DNA of 64,000 bases from Armatimonadota bacterium (GCA_020846535.1 JADLDR010000033.1:1-64000), one strand, 5' to 3'. Counted from the stretch's first letter, positions 28,207 through 37,493 are shown. Notes: generated from the sequence alone by a model not told the origin. Program-made: numbers and translations.

Positions 28207-29147
28207 GCGAGTTCTTTTCCAGCATGGTATTCAGCTTCATCGCCTTTCTGATCGGGATGCCGATCCTGGGGGCCATTGCCCGCGGGCTGGGGGTCTACAC
28301 CATCGTCGAGGAAGGCCGGTGCCATGTTTACGTGCTGTTCGGGAAGGTGGTCTCGATCCTGGAGGAGCCTGGACTCTATTTTCTCTGGGCGCGTCTGGGG
28401 CCGAGGGCCATGCTGATCCCCTGGTTCGGGCGCTGCCATGTGGTGGATATGCGGCTCGATCAGCGGTATCTGAGAAGTCAGGCCGTCAACTCCGAGGAAG
28501 GCGCTCCCATGGGGATCGGCATCTGGTATGAGATGTTCATCAGCGATCCCATCGCCTATCTTTTCAAGAACGCGGATCCACAGGGGTCGCTGGCTGCCAA
28601 TGTGAGCAATGCGGTGGTGCGGTGCCTGAGCAATATGCCGCTCGCCAATATGATGGAAAATCGGCACGGCATGAGCCAGGCGGTCCGGGCGGAGGTCTCC
28701 CCCAAATCGAAGGAGTGGGGATACAGCCTGGGATCGGTCTATATCCGCAAAGTCCATTTCCGGGACAGCGGCATGATCCGCCAGATCGAGGAAAAGGTGG
28801 TGAACCGGCTGCGGCAGGTGACCGCCGCCATCCGGCAGGACGGGGCCAACCAGGTCAGCATCATCACCAGCACGGCGGAGCGCCAGGCAGCCATCGAGTT
28901 CGCCAAGGCGCAGGCCATCCGCCCTTCCATCGTGGGGGCCGCCCTGCAAAAGATCGTCCAGGATCGGGAGGTAGCCGGGGCGCTTTTTGAAGTACTCGAA
29001 ACCGAAAAGCTGCTTCACAGCGGAGCCACTGTAACCCTCCTGCCCAAAGAGGACGGCCTGATGAGCAGGCTCCTGGCCGCCACCGAGCCGGACCGGGCGC
29101 TCCCGCCGCCCGCCTCGCCCAAAGAGGAAGGGAAAGGCCCGAATTAA
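28203..29147 (+). CDS. SPFH/band-7 membrane protein 2
   Basis: 314 aa. N-terminal hydrophobic span (MVFSFIAFLIGMPILGAI), then a band-7 domain (YTIVEEGRCHVYVLFGKVVS, EEPGLYFLW, AMLIPWFGRCHVVDMRL) and a helical region (IRQIEEKVVNRLRQVTAAI, QAAIEFAKAQAI). The start is in the ATGA overlap with the preceding SPFH gene. The two resemble an HflK/HflC-type pair, but no FtsH is nearby. The C-terminus is Pro-rich and probably cytoplasmic or flexible. Confidence 0.87.
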   Translation: MSEFFSSMVFSFIAFLIGMPILGAIARGLGVYTIVEEGRCHVYVLFGKVVSILEEPGLYFLWARLGPRAMLIPWFGRCHVVDMRLDQRYLRSQAVNSEEGAPMGIGIWYEMFISDPIAYLFKNADPQGSLAANVSNAVVRCLSNMPLANMMENRHGMSQAVRAEVSPKSKEWGYSLGSVYIRKVHFRDSGMIRQIEEKVVNRLRQVTAAIRQDGANQVSIITSTAERQAAIEFAKAQAIRPSIVGAALQKIVQDREVAGALFEVLETEKLLHSGATVTLLPKEDGLMSRLLAATEPDRALPPPASPKEEGKGPN

Positions 29148-29187
29148 TGAACAGCCCCTTTCCGGTGATGGAAAGGGGCTGTTCATT
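29146..29187. terminator. Bidirectional hairpin between convergent genes
   Basis: AATGAACAGCCCCTTTCC and its exact complement with a 6-base loop, right after the second SPFH gene and overlapping the 3' end of the opposing broken gene. No T-run. Confidence 0.7.
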
Positions 29188-29189
29188 GC

Positions 29190-29884
29190 CTACATCTTTC
29201 TCTTATACGCGACGCCCGCCCAGGTGTGCGGGCCGAAGCTTCCGATCTTGAACATGAGGCCGGAGCGCGGCGGCATATAATAGAGGAGGGCGGCGATAGT
29301 GTCGTGCCCTTCGTGCTGCATGACGGAATCGAATTCGGGCGTAAAGAGGAATTGCAGCCCGCCGAAGATACCATCGTGCCGCCGCTTGCCCAGCAGCGAC
29401 CAGTCCTCCGCTCCCAGGCTCAGGTGCAGGCGCACCAGGGGAGGCTTGCGCGTGCCGCGGATGAACGGGATCGTTTTGGCGGCGGACAGGGCATAAGACA
29501 CTTTCTTGCTCCTGCCGCGCAGGTCGACGCGAGACAGCGGCGAGTTCTTGATCGTCGGCTAGCCGGTGAAGTTCCGGACGGTCACCACCAGGTCGGGATT
29601 CTGAACGGTCTGGGACATCACCTTGCAGGAGGCGGCCAGGACGACCGAGGTTTCGTTGCGGTCAATCGAGCAGCGGTGGATATCCAGTTCGATCTTATCG
29701 GTTAATCCGAGATAGATTGTTTGCTATTGCACAAACTGCGGCGCAGGCTTTTTTGCTCCAGATAGTAGATGGCGACATCGAACTCTTTGGCCTTGAGATG
29801 GTTGGCGGCAGGCATGGTTCCGAGATCCGCGGCCATCAGCGGCGCTGCCAGGAGCAGGATCAGGGCAATCAGGAGAAAACGCAT
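29190..29884 (-). pseudogene. Broken secreted protein gene (frameshift and in-frame TAG)
   Basis: The pieces read as one protein. A signal peptide (MRFLLIALILLLAAPLMA) starts at 29884 with GAGAGGTG upstream. After LEQKSLRRSLCNSKQ near 29725 the frame changes. The next piece (TIYLGLTDKIELDIHRCSID through VVTVRNFTG) reaches a TAG at about 29561, after which the same frame continues (PTIKNSPLSRVDLRGRSKK) to 29190 with a C-terminal domain (RLHLSLGAEDW, GSFGPHTWAG). No family is recognised. One frameshift plus one stop indicate decay, or two sequencing errors. TAG rather than TGA excludes selenocysteine. Confidence 0.7.
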
Positions 29885-30013
29885 CGATTCACCTCTCCGT
29901 GCCTCTGGCCTGTCCCCCATGCAAGGCGAAGCGATAAGAGCCGTGCGCTCTTATCGCTCCACCCTATCGACCAAACAGGCTTAATGTTTTGGATCGAAGA
30001 GAAATATCCGTCT

Positions 30014-31270
30014 TCAGCCCGTCTGCTTGCCGAAATTTTTAATGCTCATCTGTCTGCCGCCCTGACAGGCTGACTTATGGGCGACGATGCCCGGAACCGT
30101 ATAGGCCAGGGCTTCTTCCAGGCTGATGGCAGGCTCCCGGCCATGTCGGAGGGCGTCCACGAACTCATGGGTGAGGAACGGCTCCGCCCCGTCGTGGCCG
30201 ACGTACATCCGCATCGGTTCGGGAAGCTCGGTCTGCCACCACTCCGGGATAGTGTAAGGCTCGAACTCGGCGGCGGCGCGGGTGAAGCCGGCGCTGTCCT
30301 TTTCCATCACCCCGCTGGCCCGGCGAATGACTGCCCCTGTTCCGTTGGGATGAGGTTCGAAGAAACTCATTTTGCTGCCGTACCACTGGGCGCGTTCCGT
30401 CCCGACGAACGCGCCGCGCCAGTAGACGGCCACCCGGAAGGCGTGGCCCCGGTCGGTCTTGAAAAGAGCCGTCTCGCTCCAGAACTCGTTTTTGTAGGGA
30501 TTGCCTTTCATGATGGGATCTCCGTCTTTCCAGCCGATGCAGGTCACCTCCACCAGCCTCTCCCCCGTCAGACCCACCAGGAAGGCGGTGCAGTGGGTGG
30601 GGTAGAGCATCGGCGGGAAGGCCCAGCGCCAGGTGTGCGTCCCGTCCGCCTCCTGCCAGAGCGCGTACTCCATCCCGGCGTGGTGGTATTCGGCCTCAGT
30701 GTAGTAGAGGTCTCCGAATTTGCCCTCCTTATAGAACCAGCGGGCAGAGATCATGGCCTGGTGGTAGTAGCTCGTTTCGGCCATCATATAGGTCATACCG
30801 GTGACCTTCTGCGTCTCCCAAAGCTCCTCCGCCTGCTCCATGCTGATGGCGGCAGGCACGGCGGAGATGACATGCTTGCCCGCCTTCATGCAGGCGCAGG
30901 CATGGCGCACATGGTCGGGAGCGCCCGTGAAGACCGCCACCGCATCCACCGATTGATCCCTGATCAGTTCCTCCAGGGAAGGATAGATGTTGTCACACCT
31001 GTAAACGTCCCGCAACACCTTCCTGCGGTCTTCCCGCAGGTCGCTGACCGCCTGCACCACGCAGCCCGGGTCCAGGTGCCACTGAAACGCCGCCCCGAAC
31101 CCGCCCCCGACGATGCCCATCCTTACCCGCCTATCCGCCTTTCCCCCACTGCCCGTCTGCGCTGTCGACAGCGCAGGGGCGATCATCGCTCCTGCCATGG
31201 CTAAACCTCCTTGTTTCAACAGTTCTCTGCGTGAAATTCCGGCAGAATCGCTTTTCGAGCGAGCCTGCAT
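30014..31270 (-). CDS. Tat-exported Gfo/Idh/MocA-family oxidoreductase
   Basis: 418 aa. A twin-arginine signal at the N-terminus (ISRRELLKQGGLAMAGAM) marks export in folded form with its NAD(P) bound. The Rossmann motif GIVGGGFGAAFQWHL follows, then SVDAVAVFTGAPDHVRHACA and KAGKHVISAVPAA, where the usual EKP reads AVP, so the canonical Lys is absent or displaced. The C-terminal half is the substrate domain. AGGAGG precedes the ATG and lies inside the end of the FRG fragment upstream. This Tat-MocA type is common in Planctomycetota- and Armatimonadota-like genomes; substrates are mostly unknown sugars. Confidence 0.88.
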   Translation of the reverse strand: MQARSKSDSAGISRRELLKQGGLAMAGAMIAPALSTAQTGSGGKADRRVRMGIVGGGFGAAFQWHLDPGCVVQAVSDLREDRRKVLRDVYRCDNIYPSLEELIRDQSVDAVAVFTGAPDHVRHACACMKAGKHVISAVPAAISMEQAEELWETQKVTGMTYMMAETSYYHQAMISARWFYKEGKFGDLYYTEAEYHHAGMEYALWQEADGTHTWRWAFPPMLYPTHCTAFLVGLTGERLVEVTCIGWKDGDPIMKGNPYKNEFWSETALFKTDRGHAFRVAVYWRGAFVGTERAQWYGSKMSFFEPHPNGTGAVIRRASGVMEKDSAGFTRAAAEFEPYTIPEWWQTELPEPMRMYVGHDGAEPFLTHEFVDALRHGREPAISLEEALAYTVPGIVAHKSACQGGRQMSIKNFGKQTG

Positions 31271-31275
31271 AGAGG

Positions 31276-31497
31276 CTACCTCCTTCTCAATGTATCATGC
31301 CGCCTCGGCCATGCGCTCAGGAGGAGTTGGCCCTCCGGTTCCAGGGAGGAACCTTTCAGCCGCGAAAGGCCGGTGGTGAGATCGAAACGGGTGTCCGGCA
31401 GCCCCCGGAAGGCGAAATTGGAGCGGAACCGCCCGATCTCCTCGTTCCAGGGTTCCGCATAAAGCTGATTCTGAAGCTCGTTCCAGCTACCGACCAT
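31276..31497 (-). pseudogene. FRG-domain fragment
   Basis: 73 codons. WNELQNQLYAEPWNEEIGRF followed by FAFRGLPDTRFDLTTGLSRL is the N-terminal signature of the FRG domain (named for its Phe-Arg-Gly motif), found in phage- and defence-associated proteins of ~250 aa. Here the frame ends shortly after (LLLSAWPRRHDTLRRR), so three-quarters of the domain is gone. The end supplies the SD of the next gene. The 185 bp upstream (31498-31682) hold no gene. Confidence 0.65.
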
Positions 31498-31682
31498 GAT
31501 ATCGTTCCGTTTCCCTTGCTCTATGCCTATACATTCCGGGCGCTCGCCTGTACCATGACACCGCCCCTATCGATGCAGCCTGCGATGAGCGCAAGCGGCG
31601 CAGCCATCTCGCAATAGGAGATATGTGATTGCTCCGCTTCCCTCGCAGACTGCATCGATGTGATTGAAACAGGACGTCCGGG

Positions 31683-32315
31683 CTAAAACTCCGGCGCGTA
31701 TTCCGCCGGCATCTCCCTCCAGACGACCTGGCGGATAACGAGGCGGCGAGCCTGGATCATGCTCGAATACGCCTCGAAGCCGACCAGTCCGTAGCGGGTG
31801 TAATCGATGGGGTCGGGATCGGTCATCTCGATGATCAGGCGGCCATCGATGAAAAGGAAAAGATGCCCCTCCGCGCTGCCGGTCAGAAGGCGGTAGATTC
31901 GCCCCGGTTCGAAGGGGAAGAGGGAGGTAGTCGCATTCAGGCGGTATTCGGGCGATTTCTCGAAGCCCGCCTTGCCCTCCCACCATCCCTGAAGCCCCAT
32001 GACGTAGGCCGTCCCGCGCTCCTTCTTTTCGTCATCCCAACTGCCGTTCCAGAAGCAGTCGATATCATGGGTGGAGGGCAGCACGGTGCGGGCCTCGAAC
32101 TCCATACAGACATTCCCGAAAAAGCTCTCCCGCGATGTGATGATCCCCCCGCTGTTGTCCGGGTTGCGCCCGACCAGCCATTCGCCCTCTATCCACCATT
32201 CGGCGGAGCGGACCAGCCAGTCCTTCTCCAGGCTGCCGCTGTCAAACGGCCTATCGAACAGCACCGGCGATTTCGCCAGATCGATGGCCTTTTTGGTGAT
32301 GAGCAGTTCAGACAA
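31683..32315 (-). CDS. LamG/DUF1961-like jelly-roll protein
   Basis: 210 aa. Beta-rich sequence with a concanavalin-like pattern: LEKDWLVRSAEWWIEGEWLV, NVCMEFEARTVLPSTHDIDC, PGRIYRLLTGSAEGHLFLFI and YGLVGFEAYSS. This matches the DUF1080/DUF1961 class of putative carbohydrate-binding or hydrolysing proteins. It starts with TTG at 32315 and has AGGAGG at 5 nt. No signal peptide, so probably cytoplasmic. It lies upstream of the Tat-MocA gene on the same strand. Function is inferred from fold only. Confidence 0.75.
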   Translation of the reverse strand: MSELLITKKAIDLAKSPVLFDRPFDSGSLEKDWLVRSAEWWIEGEWLVGRNPDNSGGIITSRESFFGNVCMEFEARTVLPSTHDIDCFWNGSWDDEKKERGTAYVMGLQGWWEGKAGFEKSPEYRLNATTSLFPFEPGRIYRLLTGSAEGHLFLFIDGRLIIEMTDPDPIDYTRYGLVGFEAYSSMIQARRLVIRQVVWREMPAEYAPEF

Positions 32316-32470
32316 GGTATCCTCCTGATAGATGATCAGCCTTTCTCATCATGTTTCGGGGCGGGCGGTTCGTTTCCTGCCTCCGGCCCGGAGGGGAAAA
32401 CAAGGGGAAATCGTGATATAATAAAGAGGCAAATCGCTAAACGTGAAGGCTTCGTCCTGAAGAGGTGTCT

Positions 32471-34720
32471 ATGAACAAGCAGATGTCCGTCTTCTTTCTC
32501 CTGCTGGCTCTCCTGGCTCCCGCCCGGGCCGATCAACGGGATATCGATCAACTGCTCAAGGGCGTGCGGGAAATCGTGGCTCCCGGCTGCGGGGTGGGGC
32601 CGGTGGCGGTGTTCGGGCCGAAGGCGTTTCCGGTGGTGACCGGGGCCAACGGCAAGAACCGGCTGCCCGTGCTGGCCGCGACCCGGTACGGCAGGGGGCG
32701 CGTGGCGCTGGCAGGCCACGAGGGGCTTTACGGCTCCGCCGACCGGGCTGACCAGCGCCAGTTGATCCTCAATACCGCCGGGTGGCTGGCAGGCGGCCAT
32801 AAGAAGCCGGTGCGCGTTTTACTGGTGGACCACCGGCAGACGGCCCCGGTGCTGGAGGCGGCGGGATTCATGGTAACTGTTGCCGATATCGGCGACCTTT
32901 CCGCCCGCCTGAAGGAAACCGATGTACTCTTCATCAGCGGCCACCACTTCACCCCGAAGGAGCGGATCGGCTTGCTGGAGGAGGTGGCCCGCTTCATCGA
33001 GCGGGGCGGGGGGTATTTCGACGGGATCCCCGGCTGGGGCTGGCAGCAGCTCAACGGCAGCCTCTCCCTGGCAGGCGATTTCGGGGGCAACCGGCTGACC
33101 GCCCGGATGGGCCTGGCGATTGCTGACGGCTGGATGGATCCGACCGGCAAGGAAGGCTGGCTCGCGGACCGCTCCGGCCTGCTCCTCAGCCATGCCGGGG
33201 CCGCCCTGGATGCCCTGGAAAAGCACGTCTCAGGCCAGCGCCAGTTGAGCCGGGAGGAACTGGCCCAGGTCTCCCATACCCTAACCAATGCCAGCGGAAG
33301 CGTTCCCGTCGAGGACAGGCTGCTCCTGCCCCGGCTCCACGCCCTGATCGCCAGAAATGCGGCCAGCGCGCTTCCTTCGCCTCAGACCCCGGTGGGCATC
33401 GATAATCCTCTGGGCCGGATCGCCTGCGTCACCGAAAATATCCGGATGCGCCGCGCCCCGATAGAGCATCTCAAGGCGCACCCTGCGGCAGCCGCCTTTC
33501 CCGGCGCGGTTTCCCCGGAGGCGGCGCGGGTTTCGGAAGCATTGGTGATCGATACCGCCGTTCCCGACTGGCACAGCATCGGCCTCTATGCCGCCCCGGG
33601 CGAAGTGATCGAAATCAGCCTCCCGGAAAGCGCCGCCACAGCCGGGCTGGGGGTGAGGATCGGGAGCCATACCGATACGATCTGGCATCTGGAACAGTGG
33701 CAGAGGTTCCCTGAAATCAGTTGCGCTATCGAGTTGAAAAATCCGGTCACCCGTTTCGGAAGCCCCTTCGGAGGGATCGTCTATATCACCGTGCCGCAGG
33801 GATGCAGGCTGGGCCGCATTGAGGTTGTCGTCAAGGGGGCGGTGCGGATGCCGCTTTTCGTGCAGGGCAAGACCCCGATCCACCTCTGGCGCACGAAGAT
33901 TCGCGCCTATCCCGCGCCCTGGGCGGAACTGGCGACCGACAAGATCATCCTGACCGTCCCGGCCTCCGTCGTCCGCTCCCTGGAGGACCCGGAATCGCTG
34001 ATGGCGGTCTGGGACGGCGGCATGGACGCCATCGCCGATCTGGCCGCCCTGCCCCGGGATCGCGAGCGGCCCGAACGGATTTGCAGCGACCAGCAGATCA
34101 GCGCAGGCTATATGCACTCCGGCTACCCGATCATGACCTTCCTGGACGTTCCGCCCGTCATGGCGGACCGCGATAAAATGGCGTCAGGCGGGGCGAAATC
34201 CTGCTGGGGCTTCTGGCACGAACTCGGTCACAACCACCAGAGCGGCCACTGGACGTTCGAGGGAACGGGGGAGACCACCAACAACCTCTTCAGCCTCTAC
34301 TGCTGCGAGCGGGTCAGCAACGAGCCGGTCGCCCGGAGCGCCTGGCTCGATCCCGCCGAACGGAGCAAGGGTGTTCAGCAGTATTTCGCCGAGGGTGCCC
34401 GGTTCGAGAAATGGCAGGCCGACCCGGGCCTGTCGCTCATGTTCTACGCCCAGCTTCAGCAGGCGTTCGGCTGGGGCGCGTTCCGGCGGGTCTTCGCCGC
34501 CTATCGCGCCGCCCGCCCGGAAGAACTCCCCCGGAGCGACGCCGAAAAGCGCGACCAGTTCCTGGTGCGCTTCTCCCGCGAGACGGGCCGCAATCTCGGC
34601 CCCTTCTTCACCGCCTGGGGCATCCCCACCTCCGACCCGGCCCGGAAGAGCATCGAAGCCCTTCCCCTGTGGCAGCCGAAAGATTTTCAGAAGGGGATTC
34701 CCTTCGAGATGGGGGAGTAG
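32471..34720 (+). CDS. Secreted M60/TCAF-like metallopeptidase
   Basis: 749 aa with an N-terminal signal peptide (MNKQMSVFFLLLALLAPARA). The N-terminal ~230 residues resemble a glutamine-amidotransferase-like domain (VRVLLVDHRQTAPVLEAAGF, DVLFISGHHF). A beta-sandwich linker follows (about 330-470). The C-terminal catalytic domain has HELGHNHQSGHW near residue 582, followed by EGTGETTNNLF: the HExxH-plus-Glu gluzincin signature of peptidase M60. This order matches the TCAF/enhancin-like family, whose members cleave glycoproteins. The ATG at 32471 follows AGAGGTG. A TATAAT at 32417-32422 may be its -10. Confidence 0.85.
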   Translation: MNKQMSVFFLLLALLAPARADQRDIDQLLKGVREIVAPGCGVGPVAVFGPKAFPVVTGANGKNRLPVLAATRYGRGRVALAGHEGLYGSADRADQRQLILNTAGWLAGGHKKPVRVLLVDHRQTAPVLEAAGFMVTVADIGDLSARLKETDVLFISGHHFTPKERIGLLEEVARFIERGGGYFDGIPGWGWQQLNGSLSLAGDFGGNRLTARMGLAIADGWMDPTGKEGWLADRSGLLLSHAGAALDALEKHVSGQRQLSREELAQVSHTLTNASGSVPVEDRLLLPRLHALIARNAASALPSPQTPVGIDNPLGRIACVTENIRMRRAPIEHLKAHPAAAAFPGAVSPEAARVSEALVIDTAVPDWHSIGLYAAPGEVIEISLPESAATAGLGVRIGSHTDTIWHLEQWQRFPEISCAIELKNPVTRFGSPFGGIVYITVPQGCRLGRIEVVVKGAVRMPLFVQGKTPIHLWRTKIRAYPAPWAELATDKIILTVPASVVRSLEDPESLMAVWDGGMDAIADLAALPRDRERPERICSDQQISAGYMHSGYPIMTFLDVPPVMADRDKMASGGAKSCWGFWHELGHNHQSGHWTFEGTGETTNNLFSLYCCERVSNEPVARSAWLDPAERSKGVQQYFAEGARFEKWQADPGLSLMFYAQLQQAFGWGAFRRVFAAYRAARPEELPRSDAEKRDQFLVRFSRETGRNLGPFFTAWGIPTSDPARKSIEALPLWQPKDFQKGIPFEMGE

Positions 34721-34828
34721 GAGGAACAATATCTTATAGGCACCTCGAATAAAACATCGCATATGGGGTAGGCCGCTCCTGCAGGGGCGATCCTTGCGAC
34801 CGTCCTGTTGTCTCCCGCGCCTTGTGCA

Positions 34829-35124
34829 GGGCGAACGCAAGGTTCGCCCCATCGCGATCCAGATCAGGGTGACTGTCCCGCCGGGGCGGGGTGCGGGCCT
34901 CTGTTCGACCGTTACCTAACCCCCCGGCCCCCTTCCCGAAACGGGAAGGGGGAGTGGATGGGGGGGGCAATGACCGCACTATCTGTCCCCCTCTCCCCGT
35001 TTCGGGGAGAGGGGTTAGGGGAGAGAGGTCACCCGGGCCAGGGGAGAGAGGTCACCCATCCCCCAGGAGCGGAGGATGTTTCCCCTTCTCTGGATCGCTA
35101 TGGGGCGAACCTTGCGTTCGCCCC
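34829..35124. repeat. Family A repeat, copy A3
   Basis: About 296 bp with the same core ends as A1/A2 (ATCGCGATCCAGATCAGG ... TCTGGATCGCTATGG). The tags are GGGCGAACGCAAGGTTCGCC-type at 34829-34850 and GGGCGAACCTTGCGTTCGCC-type at 35102-35124. They are inverted relative to each other (loop GCAAG versus CTTGC), unlike A1 and A4 where the tags are direct. Confidence 0.85.
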
Positions 35125-35595
35125 TACGCCTGGTAGCAAAAGAAACCCGGCTCCCTTACTCCAAAGGAACGCTTAATGACGAAAAAAAGACTGCCGACAA
35201 TGGCAGCCTCTTGAGATTTGCGACCGGCGGCCCCGGGTTATTGAAAGCGCACAGCCCTGTTTCCTATGGATAGAGATGAAGTCCCTGTGTCGCTTCGCCG
35301 GATGCGACATCTCCGGTCGGTCGTTGTAGCGAGATTCCTGTCGGCCTGATGCCTCGTGCCTTCGAAAAAACAGGCCATGCGCTCGCTTTTTGCGGAGATT
35401 CCTCCCGATTGCCCGCGATGTCTGCGGCGTGTTTGTCTTCCCCCGGATCCTATCGCCCGGGGTGCAGCTCACCTGTATATTCCACAGCCGATTCCGATTT
35501 CCTTCTTGAATGCCGGAAGTTGTTGAAACTTTTTTCAAGAACATGCCCGCCTGTTCCGCCTGCGGGCCGGGCCGGATGGCTTCGCTTCCCTTGCC
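35125..35595. other. Non-coding gap before the proteasome operon
   Basis: No credible gene on either strand; the short frames have no SD or family match. Composition is mixed. The region lies between repeat A3 and the arc promoter. Confidence 0.6.
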
Positions 35596-35624
35596 TTGAC
35601 ACCCTGGACGGATTCAGGTACAAT
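35596..35624 (+). promoter_or_regulatory. Sigma70-type promoter of the proteasome operon
   Basis: TTGACA at 35596-35601 and TACAAT at 35619-35624 with a 17-bp spacer, about 80 bp before the arc start. The upstream extension of the arc reading frame runs through this promoter and so is not coding. Confidence 0.82.
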
Positions 35625-35703
35625 TAAAGCTGTCAAGAACTTCTATACCGACCGACTTCTGATAGGAGATGACTGGGCTTGCGAAAGCCTGTTGGGAGGG
35701 GGC

Positions 35704-37464
35704 GTGAGCAGAAAAGATAGAGACATGAAGGGGCGTCAGCCTGAAGACAGATGGGGCGACGACCGCGCGGACCGGATTTTGGGGTTCGAGGAGGAGGCCG
35801 AGGAGGAATTTAACCCCCAGGCTTCCCTGAGAGCCATGGCGGTGCTGGACGATATCCTGCGCCGGACCCCGCGAGAAGACCCGCGCCTGCCCTACCTGCT
35901 CCTTTTGCGCCAGCAGCTCGAACTGGACGAGCAGCACTTGCAGGAGGCGCAAAAGCTGATCGCCGAATATGAAGAAGCTTACAACAAATTGACCTCGCCC
36001 GCCAACCGGATCGGCGTCTTTTTGGGGTCCCCGGAGGAAGGGATCGCCAACATCGCCCTCGGTGACGGCGAATTTTACTCCAATATAGATCCCAAACTGG
36101 ATGTTTCCGGCTTCAAAGTCGGGACCCGCGTCAAGGTCAATGAGGCGTATGCCGTTGTAGGCGATCTGGGCTACCATCCGGGCGGTCCCATCGTAAAGGT
36201 GGGCGACGTTCTGGAGGGGGCCCGGGTCCGGGTCGGGATGGACACCCCCGGCTCGCAGGGCCGGGTGGTCATGCGCTCCTCCGATCTGCTCGAATCGCCG
36301 CTCAAGGCAGGCGACGAGGTGAGGATGGAGCCCAACTTCAAGGTGGCCCTGGAGCATTTTCCGACCAAGGATGCCCGCGATTACTACCTGGAATCCGTTC
36401 CGGAAATCCCCTGGAGCAAGGTCGGGGGGCAGGAAGAGGCGATTGCGGTCATCAAGGACGCCATCGAACTGCCGTTGCTGCACCCGGAGCTTTACGCTCG
36501 CTTCGAGAAGAGGCCCCTGAAGGGCATCCTTCTCTACGGCCCTCCGGGGTGCGGCAAGACGCTCATCGGAAAGGCCACCGCCTACAATCTGACCCAGGAA
36601 TACCGGCAGCGCACTAACCGCGATGTCCGGGAATACTTCATGCTCATCAACGGGCCGAAGATTCTGAACATGTGGCTGGGCGAGACGGAGCGGATGGTGC
36701 GCGAAATCTTCGCCACCGCGCGCGAAAAAGCCAGCGAGGGCCACTTGGTCTTCATCTTCATCGATGAGGCCGAATCCATTCTACGCACGCGAAGCTCCGG
36801 ACGCTACCTGAATATCTCCAATACGGTGGTCCCGCAGTTTTCCGCCGAGATGGACGGCCTGGTGGCGCTGGAGAATGTGGTGGTGATGCTCACCTCCAAC
36901 CGCCCGGACTACATCGACCCGGCCATCCTGAGGCCGGAGCGCATCGACCGGAAGGTAAAAGTGGGACGGCCCGACCGCAGGGCGGCCCGGGATATCCTTT
37001 CCATCTACCTTCACCCGAATATCCCGCTGGACAACGAACTGGTTTCCACCCACGGCAACGACCCGGACGCGGCCCGCAGCCACCTGATCGATACTCTGGT
37101 CGGGGCGCTCTTTGCCCGTACCCCGGAAACCGAATTCCTGGAAGTGCAGCTCCGCAATGGCGGGTCGGAAACCCTCTACTGGAAGGATCTGGTCAGCGGG
37201 GCGCTGCTGATGTCCATCGTGGAACGCTCCAAAGATTATGCCATCAAGCGTTCCATCGAGATGAACTCCAAAAACGAAGGCATCAATATGGACGACTTGG
37301 ATCGCGCGCTGAGGGTGGAGTATAAGGAAAACGAGATCTTCCCCAAGACAGATACGGCGGAGGACTGGCTGAAGCTCCTCGACTACGATCCGGAAAACGT
37401 GGTCAATATTCGCCCTATCCGCCCCGACAAGGCGCAGGCCCAGATCCGCAAGAACATCATCTGA
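35704..37464 (+). CDS. arc: Proteasomal ATPase ARC/Mpa
   Basis: 586-aa AAA ring ATPase that recognises pupylated proteins, unfolds them and feeds them to the 20S core. N-terminal coiled coil (LRQQLELDEQHLQEAQKLIA), the Pup-binding element; an OB region; Walker A GPPGCGKT near residue 279, Walker B FIFIDEAES near 350, and an RPERIDRK second-region segment. The GTG at 35704, with GGGAGG before it, is chosen since the longer frame crosses the promoter. The C-terminus (AQAQIRKNII) lacks the Gln-Tyr-Leu tail by which actinobacterial Mpa docks onto the 20S core. First gene of arc-dop-pup-prcB-prcA-pafA. Confidence 0.95.
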   Translation: MSRKDRDMKGRQPEDRWGDDRADRILGFEEEAEEEFNPQASLRAMAVLDDILRRTPREDPRLPYLLLLRQQLELDEQHLQEAQKLIAEYEEAYNKLTSPANRIGVFLGSPEEGIANIALGDGEFYSNIDPKLDVSGFKVGTRVKVNEAYAVVGDLGYHPGGPIVKVGDVLEGARVRVGMDTPGSQGRVVMRSSDLLESPLKAGDEVRMEPNFKVALEHFPTKDARDYYLESVPEIPWSKVGGQEEAIAVIKDAIELPLLHPELYARFEKRPLKGILLYGPPGCGKTLIGKATAYNLTQEYRQRTNRDVREYFMLINGPKILNMWLGETERMVREIFATAREKASEGHLVFIFIDEAESILRTRSSGRYLNISNTVVPQFSAEMDGLVALENVVVMLTSNRPDYIDPAILRPERIDRKVKVGRPDRRAARDILSIYLHPNIPLDNELVSTHGNDPDAARSHLIDTLVGALFARTPETEFLEVQLRNGGSETLYWKDLVSGALLMSIVERSKDYAIKRSIEMNSKNEGINMDDLDRALRVEYKENEIFPKTDTAEDWLKLLDYDPENVVNIRPIRPDKAQAQIRKNII

Positions 37465-37470
37465 GGCGCA

Positions 37471-37493
37471 GGGGCCGGTCGGAAACCGGCCCC
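37471..37493 (+). promoter_or_regulatory. Intra-operon hairpin between arc and dop
   Basis: GGGGCCGGT / ACCGGCCCC with a 5-base loop directly after the arc stop and 21 bp before dop. No T-run; it may set mRNA stability or partial attenuation within the operon. Confidence 0.55.

Noticed and set aside
29559-29563. In-frame TAG read as pyrrolysine
   Set aside because: The gene also has a frameshift, no Pyl machinery is visible, and the context does not match a Pyl enzyme. Decay is simpler.
35596-35703. 5' extension of the arc frame
   Set aside because: It runs through the -35/-10 promoter; GTG at 35704 has a good SD.
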